Below are positions 35,358 to 47,599 of a stretch of 64,000 nucleotides of DNA, one piece after another. The stretch is from positions 186,001-250,000 of the forward strand of contig NZ_JARJBB010000006.1 of assembly GCF_029269835.1 (NCBI RefSeq), read 5' to 3'. Each line of letters begins with the position of its first letter. The first letter of the stretch is position 1. The stretch comes from Streptomyces tropicalis. GTDB taxonomy: Bacteria; Actinomycetota; Actinomycetes; Streptomycetales; Streptomycetaceae. The position numbers were made by a program, and so were the translations under genes. Below the pieces are notes generated by a model. The model made no database searches, was not told the DNA's origin, and saw nothing but the letters and a program-made list of their open reading frames with translations.

Positions 35358-36906
35358 GCTGAGACCCCTGTTCACCAGGGGTCTTCTGCTTTTCCGCGAC
35401 CGTTTCGCCGAGCCGTGCACGCAGCCGCCCGGCGGCCAGGCCGACCGCCGCGCCGACGGCGACCACGAAGCCGCCGAGGAGCAGGAAGTAGACCGCCGGC
35501 GGCAGGACGGCCGTGAGCCGGTAGAGCTGGCCGCCGACCACGACGCCGACCGCTCCGAAGAGACCGTTCACCGCGAGGAGGCGGCCGGTGCTGCCGGGCG
35601 GGGCGACCTCCGCGGCCAGGGCCAGGCCGGCCGGGGCCAGCGCCAGTTCGCCCGCCGAGTAGAGCAGGTAGACCAGCACCAGCCACTGGGGGCCGACCGG
35701 GCCCCGCTCCGCCAGGCGGGCGGCCACTGCCATCAGCAGGAAGGCGGATCCGGCGGCGGCCAGCGCGCCCGCGAACTTCGCGGGTGTCCCGGCCGTCGGC
35801 CCGGGCGGGCGGCCCGGCCGCCGCCGGAGGCGGGCGAACAGGGGCGCGGCGAGCAGCACGAAGAGCGGGTGCAGGGACTGGAACCAGCTGGCCGGGACCT
35901 CGAGTCCGAACAGCTCGCGGTCGGTCTGCCGGGCGGCGAAGAGGCTGAGCGCCGATCCGCTCTGGGCGAAGATCATCCAGAATGCCGAGGACGCCGCCAT
36001 CAGCACGGTGAAGGCTCCCAGGCGCCTGCGCAGGGCCGGACCCGTGGCGGGATCCTCGGCGAGGGTGCGGCGCAGCGAGCGCAGGTAGGCGAACGGCAGG
36101 ACGACCGTGGCCAGGCCCAGTACGGCGAGCAGCGCCGTGGGCGGGAGCACACCGAGGGCCACCGGGGCCGCCAGGACCGCGCCGGCCGCCGCGGTCGCGG
36201 CGGCGCGGCGGCGGACCACTGCGGCCTCGGCGGGGGTGACCGGCCGGGCCGGGCGGGCGCCGAGCCCGCCGAGTCCGCGCAGCCCGAGGGAGAACTGCAG
36301 CAGGCCCGTCAGCATGCCGACGGCGGCCGCCGCGAAGCCGAGGTGCCAGGCGACGCGTTCGGCGAGCAGTCCGGTGACCACGGGGGCGATCAGGGCGCTG
36401 ACCTGGATGCACACGTAGAAGAGCGAGAAGTCGGCCTCGCGGCGGGCCGGCCCCGCGCCGCCGGCCTCGGCCACCATGGCGGCCAGGGCCGGCTTGACGA
36501 GGCCGGTTCCCACGACGACGAGCAGGAGGCCGGCGTAGAGCGTGGTCCCGGCGGGGGCCGCGAGCACCAGGTGCCCGCAGCTGATGAGCGACCCGCCGAG
36601 CAGGACGGCCCGGCGGCCGCCGAGCACCCGGTCGGCCAGCCAGCCGCCGGGCAGCCCGGCGAGGAAGCTCAGGGACATGTACGCCGCGAAGACCGCGGTC
36701 GCGGACTGCGGTGCCATGCCCTGGCCGCCCCGCGCGGGCGACGCGGTGAGGTAGAGCACGAGGATCGCCGCCATCCCGTAGAAGCTGAAACGCTCCCACA
36801 GGTCGACCGCGAGCAGGGCGCCGAATCCGCGGCGCCTGCCCGTGGCCGGGCCGGTGGTCCCGCCTCTCGCCGGCGGTGCGGTGGTCGGACCGGGCACGGG
36901 CGTCAC
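35296..36906 (-). CDS. MFS transporter (POT/PTR-like), last gene of the PKS operon, running into tRNA-Leu
   Basis: Major facilitator of the proton-coupled oligopeptide (POT) type, about 12 helices, 536 residues. The opening GFGALLAVDLWERFSFYGMAAILVLYL holds the ExxERFxYYG-like POT signature. GTG 36906 overlaps the methyltransferase stop by four bases (GTGA), so translation is coupled. The frame does not stop after the last helix. It continues through the tRNA-Leu terminator and into tRNA-Leu, so its tail (GLEPPRPIKGTSTSS) is the reverse complement of the tRNA. The natural 3' end was probably lost when this region joined the tRNA locus. Likely product export. Confidence 0.85.
   Translation of the reverse strand: MTPVPGPTTAPPARGGTTGPATGRRRGFGALLAVDLWERFSFYGMAAILVLYLTASPARGGQGMAPQSATAVFAAYMSLSFLAGLPGGWLADRVLGGRRAVLLGGSLISCGHLVLAAPAGTTLYAGLLLVVVGTGLVKPALAAMVAEAGGAGPARREADFSLFYVCIQVSALIAPVVTGLLAERVAWHLGFAAAAVGMLTGLLQFSLGLRGLGGLGARPARPVTPAEAAVVRRRAAATAAAGAVLAAPVALGVLPPTALLAVLGLATVVLPFAYLRSLRRTLAEDPATGPALRRRLGAFTVLMAASSAFWMIFAQSGSALSLFAARQTDRELFGLEVPASWFQSLHPLFVLLAAPLFARLRRRPGRPPGPTAGTPAKFAGALAAAGSAFLLMAVAARLAERGPVGPQWLVLVYLLYSAGELALAPAGLALAAEVAPPGSTGRLLAVNGLFGAVGVVVGGQLYRLTAVLPPAVYFLLLGGFVVAVGAAVGLAAGRLRARLGETVAEKQKTPGEQGSQLVSEGGLEPPRPIKGTSTSS
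35362..35393 (+). terminator. Rho-independent terminator of tRNA-Leu
   Basis: A 9-bp stem AGACCCCTG/CAGGGGTCT (35362-35370 with 35376-35384), loop TTCAC, then a T-rich tail ending TTTT. It begins five bases after the tRNA and is embedded in the 3' end of the exporter gene. Confidence 0.85.
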
Positions 36907-37721
36907 CGGGCCGGCTTGAGCGCCACTCCGGCCAGCATGGCCAGGTCCGGGTCGGGGCGCCCGCCGGGGTCGGGACGCCACAGCGGGGCGCGTACCACGC
37001 CGGGCGACAGCAGGTCGAAGCCGTCGAAGAGGGCGGTCAGTTCACCGGTGCTGCGCCAGATCACCTGGCTGACCGCGCCCCGGTACTGCTCGGCCGCCTC
37101 CGGTGCGGCCTGCGGGACCTCCTCGGCGCCGGCGTGGGAGAGGACCAGTGCGCTGCCGGGGGCCAGCGGCGCGGTGTACTGCCGGACCAGGTCGAGGGGG
37201 TCGTCGCCGTCGGGTACGAAGTGCAGGACGGCGGCGAGGATCAGGGCGACCGGGCGGTCGAAGTCGATGAGCCGGCGGGTGTCGTCGGCCTCCAGGATCT
37301 CGCGCGGCTTGTACAGGTCGCCCTGGAAGACCGCGGCCCGCGGCTCGCCGGCGAGGAGCGCCCGGCCGTGGGCGACCGCCACCGGGTCGATGTCGGTGTA
37401 GACGACGGTGCTGTCGGGGTGGGCGGCGAGGGCGACGTCGTGGACGTTGCCCTCCGCGGGGATGCCGGAGCCGATGTCCAGGAACTGGCGGATGCCGAGG
37501 GCGGACAGTTCGCGTACCGAGCGGCGCAGGAAGGCGCGGTTGGCCCGCAGGGTGGCGACGAGTTCGGGGTTGCCCGCCGCGACCCGGTCGCCGAGTTCCC
37601 GGTCGGCGGGGAAGTTGTGGGTGCCGCCGATCCAGTAGTCGTACACCCGGGCGATGCTGGGGGTGTCGATGTCCACCTCCGGCGGTGCCCAGGCGGGTCG
37701 TTCGGTGGTCGGACGTTCCAC
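36903..37721 (-). CDS. SAM-dependent methyltransferase, SAV2177 family
   Basis: 272-residue actinobacterial methyltransferase-like protein (PF04672 type). Signature DTPSIARVYDYWIGGTHNFPADRE near residue 20, then SAM motif QFLDIGSGIPAEGNVHDVA and acidic residue VVYTDIDPVAVAHG. Family members are common in Streptomyces and few have known substrates. A role in tailoring is inferred only from its place in the PKS operon. GTG start at 37721 with CAGGAG upstream. 66 bases downstream of the P450 gene, and overlapping the exporter start. Confidence 0.85.
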   Translation of the reverse strand: MERPTTERPAWAPPEVDIDTPSIARVYDYWIGGTHNFPADRELGDRVAAGNPELVATLRANRAFLRRSVRELSALGIRQFLDIGSGIPAEGNVHDVALAAHPDSTVVYTDIDPVAVAHGRALLAGEPRAAVFQGDLYKPREILEADDTRRLIDFDRPVALILAAVLHFVPDGDDPLDLVRQYTAPLAPGSALVLSHAGAEEVPQAAPEAAEQYRGAVSQVIWRSTGELTALFDGFDLLSPGVVRAPLWRPDPGGRPDPDLAMLAGVALKPAR

Positions 37722-37787
37722 GTGAGTCTCCTGAGGTCGTGGGTGAGGGGCCGGGCGGGCGGCGGGTGGGCCGCCGTGCGGCGGGGT

Positions 37788-39068
37788 TCAGGTGCCGGAC
37801 GGGCCGGTGCGCACCGGGAGCTCCTCCAGGCCGCGCATCATCAGGCTGCTGCGCCAGCGCAGGGCCGAGTCGTCCACGGCGAGGCGGAGTCCGGGGAAGC
37901 GGGCGAAGAGGCGGCCGATGACGATCCGGCCCTCCAGGCGGGCCAGCGGGGCGCCGAGGCAGTGGTGGATGCCGTGGCCGAAGGCGACCGAGGCGCTGGA
38001 GGGGCGGGTGACGTCCAGGCGGTCGGGGTCGGTGTAGCGGTCCGGGTCGCGGCCGGCGGCGCCGAGGGAGATGGTGACGAACTCGCCCTCGGGGATGACC
38101 ACGGAGCCGACCTCGACGGGTTCGGTGGTGAAGCGCCAGGTGGCGTTGGTGACCGGTCCGTCGTACCGCAGGAACTCCTCGACGGCCGCAGGCCACAGGG
38201 TGGGGTCCGCGGCGAGCTGCTCGCGCACCCGGGGGTGCCGGAGGACGGCGAGGGTGCCGTTGCCGATGAGGTTGACGGTGGTCTCGTGGCCGGCGACGAG
38301 CAGCAGGAAGGTCATGGAGATCAGCTCGTCGTCGGAGAGCTGGTCGCCCTGCTCGCCGACCTGGACCAGGTCGCTGAGCATGTCGTCGGCGGGGTCGCTG
38401 CGCTTGCCGGCGATCAGGTCCTGCAGGTAGGCGATCATCGAGACGCTGGCGTCGCGCACCTCCTCGGTGCCGGCGCCGGAGACCAGCAGGTTCGACCAGC
38501 GGCGGAAGGCGGCCCGGTCGTCCGGGGGCACGCCGAGCAGCCAGCAGATGACGGTGAAGGGCACCGGGAAGGCGAGCGCCTCCATCAGGTCCACGGGCTC
38601 GTCCGCGGGCAGGGCGTCCAGCAGGGTGTCGGTGAGTTCGGTGATCCGGGGCCCGAGCGCCTCCACGCGGCGGGCGGTGAAGGCGCGGCCGACGAGCCGG
38701 CGCAGACGGGTGTGGTCGGGCGGGTCGCTGTCCAGCATGTGCACGCTGAGGACCTGCGGGAACTGGGCGTGGTTCCCCGACTCGGCGAGGAAGGCGCGCT
38801 GTTTCTCGGGGTCGGCGAAGTTGCGCGGGATGAGGTCGCGGCCGACCCTCATGTCCTTGCTGAGCCGGGGGTCGGCAAGCAGGGTGCGGGCATGCTCGTA
38901 CCCGGTGACCAGCCAGGTGCGCAGGCCGTTGGGGGTGACGACGGGCACGGCCGGGGCGCTGGTGCGCAGTTCGGCCAGGGCCCGGTGCGGGTCCTGGTGG
39001 AAGGCGGGGGTGAACAGTTCGAGGGGCGGGGGCGCCGGCCGGGGGGCCGGGCTCTGTGCGGCGGGCAT
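37788..39068 (-). CDS. Cytochrome P450
   Basis: Bacterial P450 of 426 residues. The oxygen-binding helix I motif is AGHETTVNLIGNG, the ExxR motif is in VEEFLRYDG, and the heme loop FGHGIHHCLGAPLARLE carries the Cys ligand. It probably hydroxylates or couples the aromatic polyketide. No dedicated ferredoxin gene is adjacent, so it must borrow one. ATG 39068 has GAAGGAG seven bases ahead and lies two bases after the ABM gene. Confidence 0.93.
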   Translation of the reverse strand: MPAAQSPAPRPAPPPLELFTPAFHQDPHRALAELRTSAPAVPVVTPNGLRTWLVTGYEHARTLLADPRLSKDMRVGRDLIPRNFADPEKQRAFLAESGNHAQFPQVLSVHMLDSDPPDHTRLRRLVGRAFTARRVEALGPRITELTDTLLDALPADEPVDLMEALAFPVPFTVICWLLGVPPDDRAAFRRWSNLLVSGAGTEEVRDASVSMIAYLQDLIAGKRSDPADDMLSDLVQVGEQGDQLSDDELISMTFLLLVAGHETTVNLIGNGTLAVLRHPRVREQLAADPTLWPAAVEEFLRYDGPVTNATWRFTTEPVEVGSVVIPEGEFVTISLGAAGRDPDRYTDPDRLDVTRPSSASVAFGHGIHHCLGAPLARLEGRIVIGRLFARFPGLRLAVDDSALRWRSSLMMRGLEELPVRTGPSGT

Positions 39069-39070
39069 CC

Positions 39071-39412
39071 TCAGGCTCCTTCCACGGCGGGGACGGGCTG
39101 CTCGCCCTCGTAGCGGGCGAGTTCCCGGTAGATCTCGAAGGGCCGGTCCCGCTCCAGGTCCCGGAAGGGGCGCAGGGGCGCGGTCTGGTCCTTGTGGGCG
39201 GCGCCGCGTTCCCAGGCCTCGAAGGCGTCCCAGTCGGCCCACCGGCTGACGACGACCAGCGCGCGGGGGTCGCCGACGGCGTGCAGCAGCCGGTTGCCGA
39301 GCAGTCCGGGCGTGCCCGCCATGCGCCGGCTGGCCTCGTGGTAGGCGGTGACGACCTGCCCGGCGTCGTCGCTGAGGTGGTGCAGCACCACCTCGACGGG
39401 GGCGGCGGTCAT
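39071..39412 (-). CDS. Antibiotic biosynthesis monooxygenase (ABM) domain protein 2
   Basis: 113 residues with the ABM/dimeric alpha-beta barrel fold (HEASRRMAGTPGLLGNRLLHA, ALVVVSRWADWDAFEAWERG). Cofactor-free ABM enzymes such as ActVA-Orf6 and TcmH oxidise anthrone-type intermediates to quinones. This copy may be an active partner or a paralogue of the preceding ABM protein. Start ATG 39412 overlaps the stop of the first ABM gene by four bases (ATGA). Confidence 0.85.
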   Translation of the reverse strand: MTAAPVEVVLHHLSDDAGQVVTAYHEASRRMAGTPGLLGNRLLHAVGDPRALVVVSRWADWDAFEAWERGAAHKDQTAPLRPFRDLERDRPFEIYRELARYEGEQPVPAVEGA

Positions 39413-39735
39413 CGGGCGGGGCCTGCGGCGCCGGCGAGGGCGGCGACCACGTGCATGGTGGTCATGGAGCCGCCGGAGCGGTAGGGGTGGAGCTTCTTGC
39501 GGTGCTCCAGGTGCCGGTCGCTGGTCTCGAAGGCCCGGAAGCGCGGCTCGTCGAGCCAGTCGCTGACGATGTAGTAGATGCCGTTCTCCTCGGCGCTGCG
39601 GGAGAGCCACTGGCCGAGGTTGGCGGGGTGGCCGGTGACGGAGTCGCCGACCTCCCTCCACACCTTCTCGAAGTCGTCCTCCATGCCGGGCCTGATCTCC
39701 ATGCGGAGCATGACCCGGAAGACCTGGTCGGTCAT
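39409..39735 (-). CDS. Antibiotic biosynthesis monooxygenase (ABM) domain protein 1
   Basis: 108 residues, ABM fold (MTDQVFRVMLRMEIRPGMEDDFEKVW, YYIVSDWLDEPRFRAFETSDRHLEHRKKL). It resembles the small quinone-forming monooxygenases of pentangular and tetracenomycin-type clusters. Paired ABM genes occur in several such clusters, where the two proteins act on different ring positions. ATG 39735, one base after the ketoreductase stop. Confidence 0.87.
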   Translation of the reverse strand: MTDQVFRVMLRMEIRPGMEDDFEKVWREVGDSVTGHPANLGQWLSRSAEENGIYYIVSDWLDEPRFRAFETSDRHLEHRKKLHPYRSGGSMTTMHVVAALAGAAGPAR

Positions 39736-39736
39736 G

Positions 39737-40486
39737 TCAGATCCCCCCGTCGACGTTGAGCGTCTCGCCGGTGATGTAGGCGGAGGCGTCGCTGAGCAGG
39801 AACAGCACGGGGCCGGCGAGTTCGCCGACGGTGCCCAGCCGGGCGAGGGCGGTCTTCTGGGCGTAGGTGGCGCGCAGGCCGGCGGCGCGGTCGGCGGGCA
39901 TCGCGTCGAAGGCCTCGGTCTCGATGACGCCGGGGGCGACGACGTTGACGCGGATGCCGCGCGGGCCGAGCTCCTTGGCGAGGGAGCGTGTGAGGCCGGT
40001 CATGGCGGCCTTGGCGGCGGTGTAGTGGGCGCGCAGGGGTATGCCGGCGGCGGCGCCGCGGGAGCCGATGTTGACGACGGAGGAGCCGGTGCCGAGGAGC
40101 GGGAGCGCCTGCTGGATGACCCGGTAGGCGGCGGTGAGGTTGGTGTCGATGATCCGGGACCACTCCTCGGCGGGCAGCTCCGCGAAGGGGATGTGGCTGA
40201 TCACGCCGGCGTTGTTGACGACGCCGTCGAGGCGGCCGAAGCGGTCCTTGACCTCGCCGAGGAGACGGTCCACCTCGGCGGTGTCGCCGACGTCGGCGCG
40301 CAGGACGTGGTGGTCGCCGGGGGTCTCCTTGAGGGCGGCCGCGAGGGAGTCGACGGCGTCGCTGTCCTTCTGGTGGCAGGTGACGACGTCGGCGCCGGCG
40401 CGGGCGGCGGCCAGGACGATGCCGCGGCCGATGCCCCGGCTGCCGCCGGTGACGAGCAGCTTCTTGCCGTGCAGTGCGAGTTCCAC
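39737..40486 (-). CDS. Short-chain dehydrogenase/ketoreductase
   Basis: 249-residue SDR. The NADPH motif [14 protein letters not shown] is near residue 13, NNAG in VVNNAGVI, and the catalytic Tyr-x-x-x-Lys in [11 protein letters not shown] with an upstream Ser (VVNIGS). The C-terminal [10 protein letters not shown] is typical of FabG-like enzymes. It is clearly paralogous to the SDR half of the fused protein 46 bases upstream, sharing the identical NADPH segment. Likely a polyketide ketoreductase acting on the nascent chain or a later ring ketone. Confidence 0.9.
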   Translation of the reverse strand: MELALHGKKLLVTGGSRGIGRGIVLAAARAGADVVTCHQKDSDAVDSLAAALKETPGDHHVLRADVGDTAEVDRLLGEVKDRFGRLDGVVNNAGVISHIPFAELPAEEWSRIIDTNLTAAYRVIQQALPLLGTGSSVVNIGSRGAAAGIPLRAHYTAAKAAMTGLTRSLAKELGPRGIRVNVVAPGVIETEAFDAMPADRAAGLRATYAQKTALARLGTVGELAGPVLFLLSDASAYITGETLNVDGGI

Positions 40487-40531
40487 GGGATTTCCCTTCG
40501 TTGCGGACTGCGGTGCGGGGCGGGGCTGAGG

Positions 40532-43300
<2,769 letters not shown>

Positions 43301-43304
<4 letters not shown>

Positions 43305-44632
43305 GCGGCCTCCTTCCGTGCGGGGCGCCGTGCGGCGCGGCGGGCGGGGCGCGGTTTCGGGCGGACGTCCGCGGGCCGGCCGAGGACCATCGCGGTCTGG
43401 AAGCCGCCGAAGCCGCTGCCGACGCTGAGCACCCGTTCCATGCGGTGCTCGCGGGCCGTCACCGGGACGTAGTCCAGGTCGCACTCGGGGTCGGGGACGG
43501 CGAGGTTCGCGGTCGGCGGGACGACCTGGTGGCGCAGGGCGAGGGCGCAGGCGGCGATCTCCAGCGAGCCGATCGCGCCGAGGCTGTGCCCGATCATCGA
43601 CTTGATGGAGCTGACGGGCACCTCGTGGGCGCGCGGGCCGAGGCTGCGCTTGAACGCGGCCGTCTCGTGGCGGTCGTTCTGCTTGGTGCCGGAGCCGTGG
43701 GCGTTGATGTAGTCGATGTCGCCCGGGTCGAGCGCGGCGCGGTCCAGGGCGACCCGGATGGCCTCGGCCATCTCCCGGCCGTCGGGTTTGAGTCCGGTCA
43801 TGTGGAAGGCGTTGCTGCGTCCGGCGAAGCCGAGGATCTCGGCGTACACGGTGGCGCCGCGGCGCCGTGCGGACTCGGCCTCCTCGATCACCATGACGGC
43901 GGAGCCCTCACCGAGGACGAATCCGTCGCGCCGCCCGTCGAAGGGACGGGAGGCGTGCCGGGGGTCGTCGTTGTTGGGGGTGGTGGCCTTGATGGCGTCG
44001 AAGCAGGCGGAGGTGATGGGCGACAGCGGGGCGTCGGTCGCGCCGGCGAGCACGACGTCCGCGGAGCCCTCCTCGATCAGCTGGACGCCGTGTCCGATGG
44101 CGTCGAGTCCGGAGGTGCAGCCGGTGGAGATCAGGGCGACCGGTCCCTGCGCGCCGGCCAGCCGGGCCACTTCGACGGCGAGGGTGCTGGGCACCATGTA
44201 GCCGTACAGGTGGGGCACGCCGTAGCTGTGGTCGACCAGCCACGTGCGGCCGCCGTCGGAGAGGACGGCGTACTCCTCCTCCAGGCCCATGGTGCAGCCG
44301 ACGGCGCTGCCGATGCTGACGCCGACCCGGGCGGGGTCGGCGGCGGGCAGGTCGATGCCGCTGTCCTCGACGGCCTCGCGGGCCGCGACGACCGCGAACT
44401 GCCCGGCCCGGTCCATGCGGCGGACCTCCTGCGGGGTGAGTCCGGCGGCGAGCGGGTCGAAGTCGCATTCCGCGGCGACCTGGGAGCGGAATCCGGTGGC
44501 GTCGAAGAGGCTGATCCTCCGGGTGGCGGTGCGTCCGGCGGTGAGCAGGTCCCAGTAGGCCTCGCGGCCGTGGCCGCCGGGGGCGACGGCGCCGACGCCG
44601 GTGATGACCGCGCGCCGCTGCGGGCGGGTCAT
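43301..44632 (-). CDS. Beta-ketoacyl synthase, KS-alpha
   Basis: 443-residue condensing enzyme. Active-site Cys in [16 protein letters not shown] near residue 175; catalytic His residues in [15 protein letters not shown] and [15 protein letters not shown]. The C-terminus carries an unusual basic extension ([15 protein letters not shown]). The sequence is of the WhiE/TcmK/pentangular KS-alpha type. The start ATG 44632 overlaps the cupin stop by four bases. Together with KS-beta and ACP it builds the poly-beta-ketone chain. Confidence 0.97.
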
Positions 44633-45057
44633 CGGGCGTCACCGACGTCCGGGTTGCCGGCCGCGGCGTCGAGCGGCTGCTCGGTGTCGATGTGGCCCAG
44701 CTCGGGGCGCGGGGCGAGCGGCGACAGGTGGAAGACCACCTCGGCGGGCACGGTGCCGGTGTTGACCAGGCGGTGCCGGACGCCGATGGGCACCAGCAGC
44801 GAGTCCCCGGGGCCGAGCACGACGGGCGCGCCGTCCAGCCGCATCTCCAGGCTGCCCTGCACCACGTGCAGGAACTCCTCGGAGTACGGGTGGAGGTGCT
44901 CGGTGACGTACTCGCCGGGGCCGAGCCGCAGCACCCCGCCGAATCCGGAGCTGCACCCGACGGTGCGGGGGCTGAGGGTGACGCGGATGTCCCCGCCGCG
45001 CTTGGTGTTGGCGGCGACCGTGTCCACGTGCACCCTGGTGGTGGCGGGGGCGCTCAC
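44629..45057 (-). CDS. Cupin-domain protein (WhiE-ORFII/TcmJ type)
   Basis: 142 residues, one cupin barrel. The metal-binding motif is [24 protein letters not shown] (His, His, Glu), and a second part [19 protein letters not shown] supplies the last His. Such cupins accompany TcmI-type cyclases in spore pigment and pentangular clusters and are thought to assist ring closure or quinone formation. GTG 45057 overlaps the upstream cyclase stop (GTGA). Confidence 0.9.
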   Translation of the reverse strand: MSAPATTRVHVDTVAANTKRGGDIRVTLSPRTVGCSSGFGGVLRLGPGEYVTEHLHPYSEEFLHVVQGSLEMRLDGAPVVLGPGDSLLVPIGVRHRLVNTGTVPAEVVFHLSPLAPRPELGHIDTEQPLDAAAGNPDVGDAR

Positions 45058-45425
45058 TGGGCACCTCCGCGGTGGGCGGCGGTCGGGGCGTCGACGACGG
45101 GGCCCTGGTCCGGGGTCCAGGAGTAGAACGGGACGGCCATGGCGTCCTTGGGCTCGCGCCAGTCCGGGTCGTAGGGCGAGATGAACCGGCCGAGGCGGGT
45201 GTTGATGTCGGCGTAGAGCGGGTGGCTGCGCGCCTTGTAGAGGTGGGGCGCGATGTCCTGGTCCGCCTCGACGAGGTGGAAGTACAGGTCGTGGAAGGCG
45301 AAGAGGGTCCGCCTCGACACACCGACCATGTGCGGCAGTTCGGTGCTGTCCGAATCGGCGAACACCTCGGCGACGCCCTGGGCGTCGGCAAGGTTCATCC
45401 TGGCCACGATCAGCGTTCGGTGCAC
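45054..45425 (-). CDS. TcmI-family polyketide cyclase
   Basis: 123 residues, dimeric ferredoxin-like cyclase (MHRTLIVARMNLADAQGVAEVFADSD, RTLFAFHDLYFHLVEADQDIAPHL). It matches TcmI/WhiE-ORFVII, which closes later rings of tetracenomycin-like intermediates. GTG 45425 with GGAGG five bases upstream. First gene of the operon that runs leftward to the exporter at 35296. The region 45426-45628 should contain its promoter. Confidence 0.93.
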   Translation of the reverse strand: MHRTLIVARMNLADAQGVAEVFADSDSTELPHMVGVSRRTLFAFHDLYFHLVEADQDIAPHLYKARSHPLYADINTRLGRFISPYDPDWREPKDAMAVPFYSWTPDQGPVVDAPTAAHRGGAQ

Positions 45426-45628
45426 GGTGTCCTCCCGGGCTTGTCTCCTTGGCGTTCACCCTGGTCGGCATGGGTCGAGGCAGTCTGGAAGGCTCCTGGA
45501 GAACCGCTGGGCGCGGTGGCCTGCGGCACCAGCGGCCGGACAGCACCGCGGCCCGCCGCACACGGGGTGCGACGGGCCGGTGGTCCGGGCTGGTGGCTGC
45601 GGGGCCGGGCGGGCCCGGCCGGGTGCGG

Positions 45629-47599
45629 CTAGCCGCGCGGGGCCGCGGTCTTGAGGAGGGTGACCCGGGCGGCGGCGTGCCGGTCCGCCGCGCCGCCCGG
45701 AGCGGCGCCGTGGGCCGGGCCGCCCGGGGCCAGGCCGCCCCCGCCGTCGTGCCGCAGCTGGAGCAGGGCCTGCCGGGTGAGCCCGGGCACCGCGTACACC
45801 GGGTCGGACCCCGGCGGCAGGACCTCCTCGACCAGGTGGACGTCCACCAGGTATTCGAGCAGGGTCTCGGCGTCGGCGGCGCGGCCGGGCAGCAGGGCCC
45901 GCACCTCGTCGATGCGCCAGCGGGGCCTGCTGCGGGTGAGCAGCAGGTGGAGCAACTCGCGGTACTCGCCGGACAGGTGCCGGTAGCTGGACTCCACCGT
46001 GCTCATCAGGGACTGGGTGCCCGCCGGGAGCTCCAGCAGCAGCCGCTGGTTGGTGCGCAGCCGGTCCACCAGGCGGGCGGCCGACCAGCCGGGCCGGGCG
46101 GCGAGCCGGCCGGCGACGGCCCGGACCGCGAGCGGCAGGCCCTCGCACATCCGGATCAGTTCGTGGACCGCGCCACGGTCCTCCCGCTGGCTGCGGTCCT
46201 GGGCGACCCGGTTGTAGAGCTGGAGGGACTCGTCCCGGGAGAGGGCGGGCAGCACGATCTTGCGGCCGGTGGAGAGGCTGTGCGCCCGGTACCGGTTGGT
46301 GGCGATCACCGCGCAACCGGCGCCGCCGGGCATCACGGCGCGCAGCTGGGACGCGGCGAGCACGTCGTCGACCACCACGAGCACCCGGCGGTCGGCGGTC
46401 CAGCTGCGGAAGAGCCGGCTCAGCTCGTCGAGGCCGGAGGGCTGTTTCTCGCGGCCGATGCCGCAGGCGCCGAGGCAGGCGGACAGCACGTCGGTGAGCT
46501 GCTCGGAGCCGTCGCCCACGGTGGACAGGTCGATGAAGAGCTGCCCGTCGGGGAAGTAGGGCCGCAGCCGGTGCGCGGCCCGGATGGCGAAGGCGCTCTT
46601 GCCGACGCCGGGCGGGCCGTGGACCTCGGCCACCCGCATGCCGGTGCCCGCGCGGTCGCCGCCGAGGAAGGCCTCCAGCTGCGCGAGCTGGTGCTCCCGT
46701 CCCACGAAGTCGCCGATGTCGTGCGGGAGCTGGGCGGGCCTGGGGGCGGCGGGGCGGGGGCCGGGCGCGGCCGGGGCGGCGGTGCGGGAGCGGCCCGCGG
46801 CGGCGGTGAGCGCGCCGCGGTCGGCGAGCACCTCCTGGTGCAGCTTCTGCAGCTGGAGCGAGGGCTCCAGGCCCAGTTCGTCGACGAGGTGGCCGCGCAG
46901 GGTGCGGAAGACCTCGAGGGCGTCGGGCCGGCGGCCGCAGCGGTGCAGGGCCCGCATCAGCTGTCCGGCGAAGGCCTCGTGGGTGGGGTGCGCGCCGAAA
47001 GCCTGGGCCAGTTCGTCCAGGACGACCTGGTGGCGGCCGAGGTCGAGTTCGAGGGCGAAGCGCTGCTCCTGGACGTTCTTGCGGCGCTCCTCGAGCTGGG
47101 TGGACCAGGCCGACAGGCGCCGGCCGGAGCTGACGTCGACGAGTGCGGGGCCCCGCCACACGCCGAGCGCCTCCTTCAGGGTGCGGGCCGCCTCCTCGCG
47201 GGCACCGGTGCGCTGGTGGGCCTTTCCGCGCTCGACGAGCAGCTCGAAACGGTAGGCGTCGACGGCCTGCTTGTCGTGCAGCCGCAGTTCGTACCCTCCG
47301 ACCCGGGTGAGCAGTGCGGGGAATCCGTGGGGCGGGCGGGAGCCGAAGGGAGCGCCGTGCTGTCCGGTGGCCAGCAGCAGCCTGCGGCGCAGTTGATAAA
47401 TGTAGGTTTGCAGGGTGGTCAGCGCGCTGAACGGCGGGTGGTCCTCCCACAGTTCCTCGCACAGCTGGTCGACGCTGACCAGCGAGTTGGCATTGAGCAC
47501 CAGCAGGGCCAGCACTTGGCGCAGCTTCGGGGCCGACGGTGTCACGTCGTCTCCGTCCCTGCACACCCGCATGGAGCCCAGCAGACCGATCTCTATCAC
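45629..47599 (-). CDS. SARP family activator with NB-ARC ATPase domain
   Basis: 656-residue pathway regulator of the AfsR type. The OmpR-like winged helix is at the N-terminus (VIEIGLLGSMRVCRDGDDVTPSAPKLRQVLALL), followed by the bacterial transcriptional activation domain (ALGVWRGPALVDVSS, ALHRCGRRPDALEVFRTLRGHLVDELG). An NB-ARC ATPase with Walker A GPPGVGKSAFA and Walker B RVLVVVDDV follows. The usual TPR region of AfsR is missing, so the C-terminus is shorter. I chose GTG 47599 with GGGGG upstream. It probably activates the PKS operon directly to its left. Confidence 0.92.
   Translation of the reverse strand: MIEIGLLGSMRVCRDGDDVTPSAPKLRQVLALLVLNANSLVSVDQLCEELWEDHPPFSALTTLQTYIYQLRRRLLLATGQHGAPFGSRPPHGFPALLTRVGGYELRLHDKQAVDAYRFELLVERGKAHQRTGAREEAARTLKEALGVWRGPALVDVSSGRRLSAWSTQLEERRKNVQEQRFALELDLGRHQVVLDELAQAFGAHPTHEAFAGQLMRALHRCGRRPDALEVFRTLRGHLVDELGLEPSLQLQKLHQEVLADRGALTAAAGRSRTAAPAAPGPRPAAPRPAQLPHDIGDFVGREHQLAQLEAFLGGDRAGTGMRVAEVHGPPGVGKSAFAIRAAHRLRPYFPDGQLFIDLSTVGDGSEQLTDVLSACLGACGIGREKQPSGLDELSRLFRSWTADRRVLVVVDDVLAASQLRAVMPGGAGCAVIATNRYRAHSLSTGRKIVLPALSRDESLQLYNRVAQDRSQREDRGAVHELIRMCEGLPLAVRAVAGRLAARPGWSAARLVDRLRTNQRLLLELPAGTQSLMSTVESSYRHLSGEYRELLHLLLTRSRPRWRIDEVRALLPGRAADAETLLEYLVDVHLVEEVLPPGSDPVYAVPGLTRQALLQLRHDGGGGLAPGGPAHGAAPGGAADRHAAARVTLLKTAAPRG

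Noticed and set aside
47389..47411. TTA leucine codon suggesting bldA control of the SARP gene
   Set aside because: The TAA triplet seen on the plus strand is out of frame (it falls across Ile-Tyr codons of TYIYQL).
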